Positions 59,846-64,000 of a stretch of 64,000 nucleotides of DNA are shown piece by piece. The translations under genes and the position numbers were made by a program. Source of the stretch: Filimonas lacunae (GTDB lineage Bacteria > Bacteroidota > Bacteroidia > Chitinophagales > Chitinophagaceae); contig NZ_AP017422.1 in the NCBI RefSeq assembly GCF_002355595.1, positions 1,054,001 to 1,118,000 of the forward strand, written 5' to 3'. The notes beneath the pieces were generated by a model. It was not told where the DNA came from, made no database searches, and saw only the letters and a program-made list of their open reading frames with translations. Each line of letters starts with the position of its first letter. Within the stretch, counting starts at the first letter, position 1.

Positions 59846-59866
59846 GGTGCTGGTAGTTTAAGGGTA
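59846..59866 (+). pseudogene. truncated tRNA-His copy
   Basis: The first 21 nt of the tRNA-His are repeated (acceptor 5' strand, D stem 5' strand and loop) and identity ends after GGGTAA. The anticodon and 3' half are missing, so the second repeat unit breaks off here. Confidence 0.7.
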
Positions 59867-59867
59867 A

Positions 59868-60196
59868 TATTCCCCGACTCATCAGGAAGGCCATAAAGCC
59901 AGGTTCAGGCCGGAATGGGGGTGTGTTTGCAGTAAAGCTGTAGTTTTTGTATAAATCTGCTGTTTGAATGAGTACAATCTCTCTGCTCATTCGTTTAATT
60001 ATATATAGTGCTACGCCTTTTGGCAGGTGCCGGAAATCTTTTTATTAAAAGGTTACCTTTTTTTGGTACTCTGGTGTTTGCAGGTTGTTATATAATATGT
60101 AGCTACTGAAAACCAAATAACTGACATGCGGCTGACCATGCTTATACAGCGTATAGGCAACAGGTATTCGCACAAACTAACTGTTATAAAACAAGT
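59868..60196 (+). other. intergenic region before second giant adhesin
   Basis: A 329-nt stretch without a gene. It contains a small AAAAGGT-T-ACCTTTT palindrome near 60047-60061, followed by Ts, which could be a weak terminator for the tRNA cluster. No clear promoter box was found for the adhesin at 60197. Confidence 0.4.
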
Positions 60197-63100
60197 ATGA
60201 GAAATTGCAAATTTACACCTGCCGGCAGGTACGGCCTGCTATTGCTGTCGTTTGTGCTCTGTCAATTAACGGCACGGGCGCAGCCGGGTGGTTGTATTAC
60301 AGGTGGAACTTTTACTATTAACCAGTCGTTAGCTACAGGCGGTACTAATTATCAAACATTTACAGAGGCTGTTGCGGCTTTATCCTGTGGTACACTTAAT
60401 GCGCCTGTGGTGTTTAACGTAGCTTCTGCCAATGCAGTGTATAACGAGCAGGTGATTATACCACAGATAGCGGGCGCATCACAGGTAAACACCATTACCT
60501 TTAATGGAAATGGCAATACCCTTACGTATGCGGCCTCTGTGAACACCGAGCGTGCCACTGTAAAGCTAAACGGGGCAGATCATGTGCAGTTCAACAACCT
60601 GAAAATACAGGCTACGGGCAGTTTAATGGCGTATGGTGTACAGCTGCTGAATAATGCCGATTCCAATTCTTTCCGTAAATGTACTATCACTATTAACCCC
60701 GGCGGCTCATTGACGTCTTATGCGGGCATTGTGCTAAGTTCCAGCCCTACCAGTGCTACATTAGAAGGGGTGGCAAGTTGTGATGGGAATGTTTTTGAGG
60801 ATAATGCAGTAACGGGCGGCTATTACGGATTAACCATGGTGGGTAACACCGATGTGGCTAACCAGAACAATATTGTGCGCAGAAATACTTTCAGCGATTT
60901 TTATTATGGCGGTATGTATATAAGCGGTGCATCTAATATACTGGTAGATAGCAATAGCATCAGCCGCCCTACACGTACGGGTATTGGTTATTTCTTCGGT
61001 ATTTATGTAACCAATCTCAATACAAGGCTAACCATATCGCGTAACCGCATCTTTAGCCCTGCTGCGGGTAATCCGGTTACCACCAACGGTTTTTATGGCA
61101 TTTACTTCCTGTCGGCCGATGCTTACCGCAACCTGGAGAACAGGGTGTACAATAACCTGATTTGCCAGGTGAATAATAGCGGTGATGCCTACGGTATTTA
61201 TAATTATTCAAGTGACTATGCGTTGTTTTACAATAACACTATTCACATAGATGGGGCATCTACAAATTACGCAGTGCATGGTTTTTACCTGGATGGCACT
61301 ACTTTGGGGGTGCAGTTCATGAATAATAACGTTGCTGTTACCAGAAGCAGCAACACGGCTAAATATGCTGTATTCCTGGCTTCTTCTGTCAGTGCCGTGG
61401 AAAGTGATTATAATAATTTGTATGTATATTCCAATAAGGGGGCGAACAATATTGGCTACAGTGGCAGTGCAAGAAGCACCTTGTCCGATTGGCAGGCAAC
61501 CGGGCAGGATGCACATTCTGTTTCGGTTGATCCCTCTTTTACCGACCTCTCTGTCAATAACCTGGTACCGCGCAATGCGGCTTTGGATAATAAAGGATAT
61601 GCGGGCCTGGTAACGGACGATATTGCTGGCAATGTGCGAAGCAGCACTACACCCGATATGGGCGCTTATGAGTTTGCTATACCCGCCTGTAGTGCAGCTA
61701 CTGTAGCAGGTACGGTGCTGGCATCGGCTACGGAAGTATGTGAGAATGCACCGGTTGCTTTTAATATAGTGAACAGTTCTGTCGGGGTGTCGCAAACATT
61801 TCAGTGGCAGGCTTCTGTCAATGAAACCAGTGGCTATTATAATGTTGGCACTGCGCGGCAAACACCGGAAATGGCTATACAGGCCACCACTACGTTGTAT
61901 TACCGCGTAATGGTAAGCTGTGGTGGAAATACGGCTTATGCGGCACCTGTAAAGTTGCTGGTGCATCCGGCGTTTCCCGGTGGCAATTACGTGATAGACA
62001 AAGGAGGTTCGGGTAATTTCACCAGTTTTAATGAAGCAAAGGCGGCTATTGCCTGCGGCATTTCGGGGCCGGTAGTTTTTACGGTAAAAGCAAATAGCGG
62101 CCCTTATAACGAGCAGCTGATACTGGATTCTATACCAGGCGCATCGGCTATTAATACCATTACGTTTAAAGGAAACGGCAATCGCATCCAATTTGCATCG
62201 AACGATAACTATAACAGGGGGGTGATTGCGCTAAACGGCGCCGATTATGTAACGTTCGACAGCCTGGTGGTGGATGCCGTAGGAGGGGGTTACGGGTGGG
62301 GTATATTTATAACGAATGGCTCGGATAGCAACACTATTCATGGCTGTACTATCCTGGCGGATGTAAGCAGCAGTTCCGGTAATTACAGCGGCATCGTTAT
62401 CAGTGCTTCGGCTACCAACTCTACCGATGCCAATGCGCCGGGCTGTGATGGAAATGTAATAGAAGGGAACAGTATTACCGGTGGGTATTATGGTATCAGT
62501 TTAATGAGTTCAACCGCTGCGCCAACAATAGGCAACCGCGTGTTAAACAATGTGATAAAGGATTTTTATTATATCGGTATTTTTTCAGGAAATACGCGTG
62601 ATGCAATGCTGGCAGGTAATGACATCAGCCGTGCCGGCAGAAGCGGGGTAAGTTCTTTTATAGGTGTATATGCGTATTATGTGAGTGATAATCTGCTGGT
62701 GAACGGTAATAAAATACACAACACTTTTGATGCGGCAGCCACTGTTACCGGCGATACCTATGGCGTTTTAGTGGCATCCAATACGGCTACGGCCCAACCT
62801 GCCGTTGTTACCAATAACCTGTTGTATAATTTTAACGGGTTGGGTATTGCTTACGGGTTGTATGTGAACATTGCCAACAATGTAAACTTTTATCATAATA
62901 CGGTATCGCTGGATTACAAGTCTAATGCCAGCGCTACTGCTACCTATGGCTTATATATTGCAGGAAGCGCTTCTAAATTAATTAATTTTAAAAATAATAT
63001 TGTTAGCATTACCCGTGGGGGTACCGGTAACAGGTATGGAGTGTATGTGAATTCCACCTCGGCCACTTATGTGTCTGACTATAATAACATTTATGTGCAG

Positions 63101-64000
63101 GGTGCTTCGGGTGGTTCATTCTATGGTTACGCATCCAGCAGTAAGGCCGATCTGGCGCAATGGAGGCGTGAAACCACGCAGGATGCACATTCTACTTCCC
63201 TGGATCCGCTATATACCAATGCGGCTGATGCTAATTTTGTGCCTTTACAGGGTTATATAGATAACACCGGCACACCTGTTGGCATAACCGTCGATTTTAC
63301 AGGTGCTGTAAGAAGCACTACCACACCTGATGTTGGGGCTTATGAGTTTTCGATACCAGGCTGTATCGATCCGCCTGTTGCAGGTGCTTCGCAGGTATCT
63401 GTTGCTTCCGGTATTTGTATGGGACAAAAAGTGCTGTTGAGCTTAACCGGTAACAGTACGGGTGGCCATCAGCGTTATATCTGGCAAAGGGCAGCAGCGG
63501 AAAATGTTACTTATACAGACATTTCCGATACTCTATATCAACCCACTTTTACCCACGAACTGGCGTCCACCGCCTCTTATTTCAGGGCGGTGGTATTATG
63601 CGGAACAGGTATCGCTTATTCTACACCGGTGAAGGTGCAGCTGAACGCAGGCCTGATGGCAGGTGATTATACCATTGATGCAACTATCGCTGCTTCTGCT
63701 ACTAACTTTACCAGCTTTGCCAATGCGGTGGCGGCCATGCAGTGTGGTATTGAAGGGAGTGTACGCTTCCTGGTGGCGCCCGGTTTGTATAACGAGCAGG
63801 TGCGTATACCTAAAATACCGGGTGCTTCGGCAGCGGCTACGGTAACCTTTATGAGTGCAGATAATAATGCTTCATCCGTGACCCTCAGTTTTGCCGGTAC
63901 CTCTGCCAGAAACTATGTGTTGTTACTGGATACTGCCAGCTTTATCAGCTTTAAGAATATAAAACTGACAGCGTTGGGCACTGCTTATATCAGGGGTGTG
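60197..64000 (+). CDS. second giant beta-helix adhesin (partial, runs off right edge)
   Basis: At least 1268 residues from ATG 60197 with a signal peptide (GRYGLLLLSFVLCQLTARAQ); the 3' end lies outside the window. It starts directly with a beta-helix module (ITGGTFTINQSLATGGTNY; residues ~32-495), followed by an Ig-like domain, module 2 (from ~593), another Ig-like domain and module 3 (from ~1153). Module signatures match the 33244 protein: YNEQ, NTITFNGNGN, LNGADHV, NADSN, PDMGAYEF. By comparison the missing part should hold more domains and a CHU_C sorting signal. It is probably another T9SS cargo served by the same PorP/PorE proteins. Confidence 0.88.
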   Translation, partial: MRNCKFTPAGRYGLLLLSFVLCQLTARAQPGGCITGGTFTINQSLATGGTNYQTFTEAVAALSCGTLNAPVVFNVASANAVYNEQVIIPQIAGASQVNTITFNGNGNTLTYAASVNTERATVKLNGADHVQFNNLKIQATGSLMAYGVQLLNNADSNSFRKCTITINPGGSLTSYAGIVLSSSPTSATLEGVASCDGNVFEDNAVTGGYYGLTMVGNTDVANQNNIVRRNTFSDFYYGGMYISGASNILVDSNSISRPTRTGIGYFFGIYVTNLNTRLTISRNRIFSPAAGNPVTTNGFYGIYFLSADAYRNLENRVYNNLICQVNNSGDAYGIYNYSSDYALFYNNTIHIDGASTNYAVHGFYLDGTTLGVQFMNNNVAVTRSSNTAKYAVFLASSVSAVESDYNNLYVYSNKGANNIGYSGSARSTLSDWQATGQDAHSVSVDPSFTDLSVNNLVPRNAALDNKGYAGLVTDDIAGNVRSSTTPDMGAYEFAIPACSAATVAGTVLASATEVCENAPVAFNIVNSSVGVSQTFQWQASVNETSGYYNVGTARQTPEMAIQATTTLYYRVMVSCGGNTAYAAPVKLLVHPAFPGGNYVIDKGGSGNFTSFNEAKAAIACGISGPVVFTVKANSGPYNEQLILDSIPGASAINTITFKGNGNRIQFASNDNYNRGVIALNGADYVTFDSLVVDAVGGGYGWGIFITNGSDSNTIHGCTILADVSSSSGNYSGIVISASATNSTDANAPGCDGNVIEGNSITGGYYGISLMSSTAAPTIGNRVLNNVIKDFYYIGIFSGNTRDAMLAGNDISRAGRSGVSSFIGVYAYYVSDNLLVNGNKIHNTFDAAATVTGDTYGVLVASNTATAQPAVVTNNLLYNFNGLGIAYGLYVNIANNVNFYHNTVSLDYKSNASATATYGLYIAGSASKLINFKNNIVSITRGGTGNRYGVYVNSTSATYVSDYNNIYVQGASGGSFYGYASSSKADLAQWRRETTQDAHSTSLDPLYTNAADANFVPLQGYIDNTGTPVGITVDFTGAVRSTTTPDVGAYEFSIPGCIDPPVAGASQVSVASGICMGQKVLLSLTGNSTGGHQRYIWQRAAAENVTYTDISDTLYQPTFTHELASTASYFRAVVLCGTGIAYSTPVKVQLNAGLMAGDYTIDATIAASATNFTSFANAVAAMQCGIEGSVRFLVAPGLYNEQVRIPKIPGASAAATVTFMSADNNASSVTLSFAGTSARNYVLLLDTASFISFKNIKLTALGTAYIRGV

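Larger units (their letters stand above)
59380..59866 (+). repeat. tandem repeat of a three-tRNA unit
   Basis: A 272-nt unit (Pro-like, Phe, His tRNAs with spacers) at 59380-59651 is followed at once by a partial second copy to 59866. The copies are nearly identical; differences are in the anticodon loop of the first tRNA, a few spacer bases and one extra A before the His copy. Confidence 0.88.

Overview
The window comes from a member of the Bacteroidota, most likely of the Chitinophagaceae. The basis is SusC/SusD genes, type IX secretion (T9SS) C-terminal sorting domains, PorP/SprF and PorE-like proteins, CHU-type Crp regulators, and promoters that match the Bacteroidota -7 box TAnnTTTG. Family calls come from reading the translated sequence; no database search was possible.

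Left part (1-13.5 kb): an accessory 'redox and hydrolase' region. It holds four alpha/beta hydrolases, three short-chain dehydrogenases, a peroxiredoxin, an OsmC protein, an isochorismatase-like hydrolase, an enoyl-CoA hydratase-like protein and a DUF1330 protein, with six transcription regulators (two TetR, two Crp-like, one HxlR, and an XRE protein at the border). Three regulatory circuits can be read from the DNA. Two AATGAAC-GATT-GTTCATT sites lie between a TetR gene and a divergent hydrolase gene. A shared AATAGAC-N6-GTCTATT operator precedes a six-gene operon and also lies between the second TetR gene and a Crp gene. A TTAACC(C)GGTTAA palindrome sits at the same distance from two paralogous hydrolase genes.

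Middle (13.6-19.06 kb): an AT-rich integrated element with an XRE regulator, a strongly folded non-coding stretch, a fused nucleotidyltransferase-HEPN protein, a tightly packed string of small genes and a large serine recombinase. The recombinase reading frame runs through the terminator and 3' half of a tRNA-Val gene and uses anticodon-loop bases as its stop codon.

Right part (19.3-59 kb): chromosome-like genes. They include a small HD hydrolase of the (p)ppGpp-hydrolase type, PBP2, a SusC/SusD/lipoprotein locus with a histidine kinase and response regulator, and a T9SS cassette. That cassette has a 4418-residue modular beta-helix adhesin, an IgGFc-binding/PKD protein, PorP/SprF and a PorE-like OmpA protein. 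A TonB-type outer-membrane protein, a GH39 glycosidase and an isochorismatase-like protein follow. A second giant adhesin of the same family starts at 60197 and runs off the right edge.

The most unusual locus is 59.1-59.9 kb. Two short leader peptides rich in His, Pro and Phe each precede a possible antiterminator and an intrinsic terminator. The second terminator ends two or three bases before a tandemly duplicated cluster of atypical tRNA genes with Pro (AGG, TGG), Phe (GAA) and His (GTG) anticodons. This reads as a tRNA operon controlled by ribosome-mediated attenuation in which the control codons match the tRNAs that are made.
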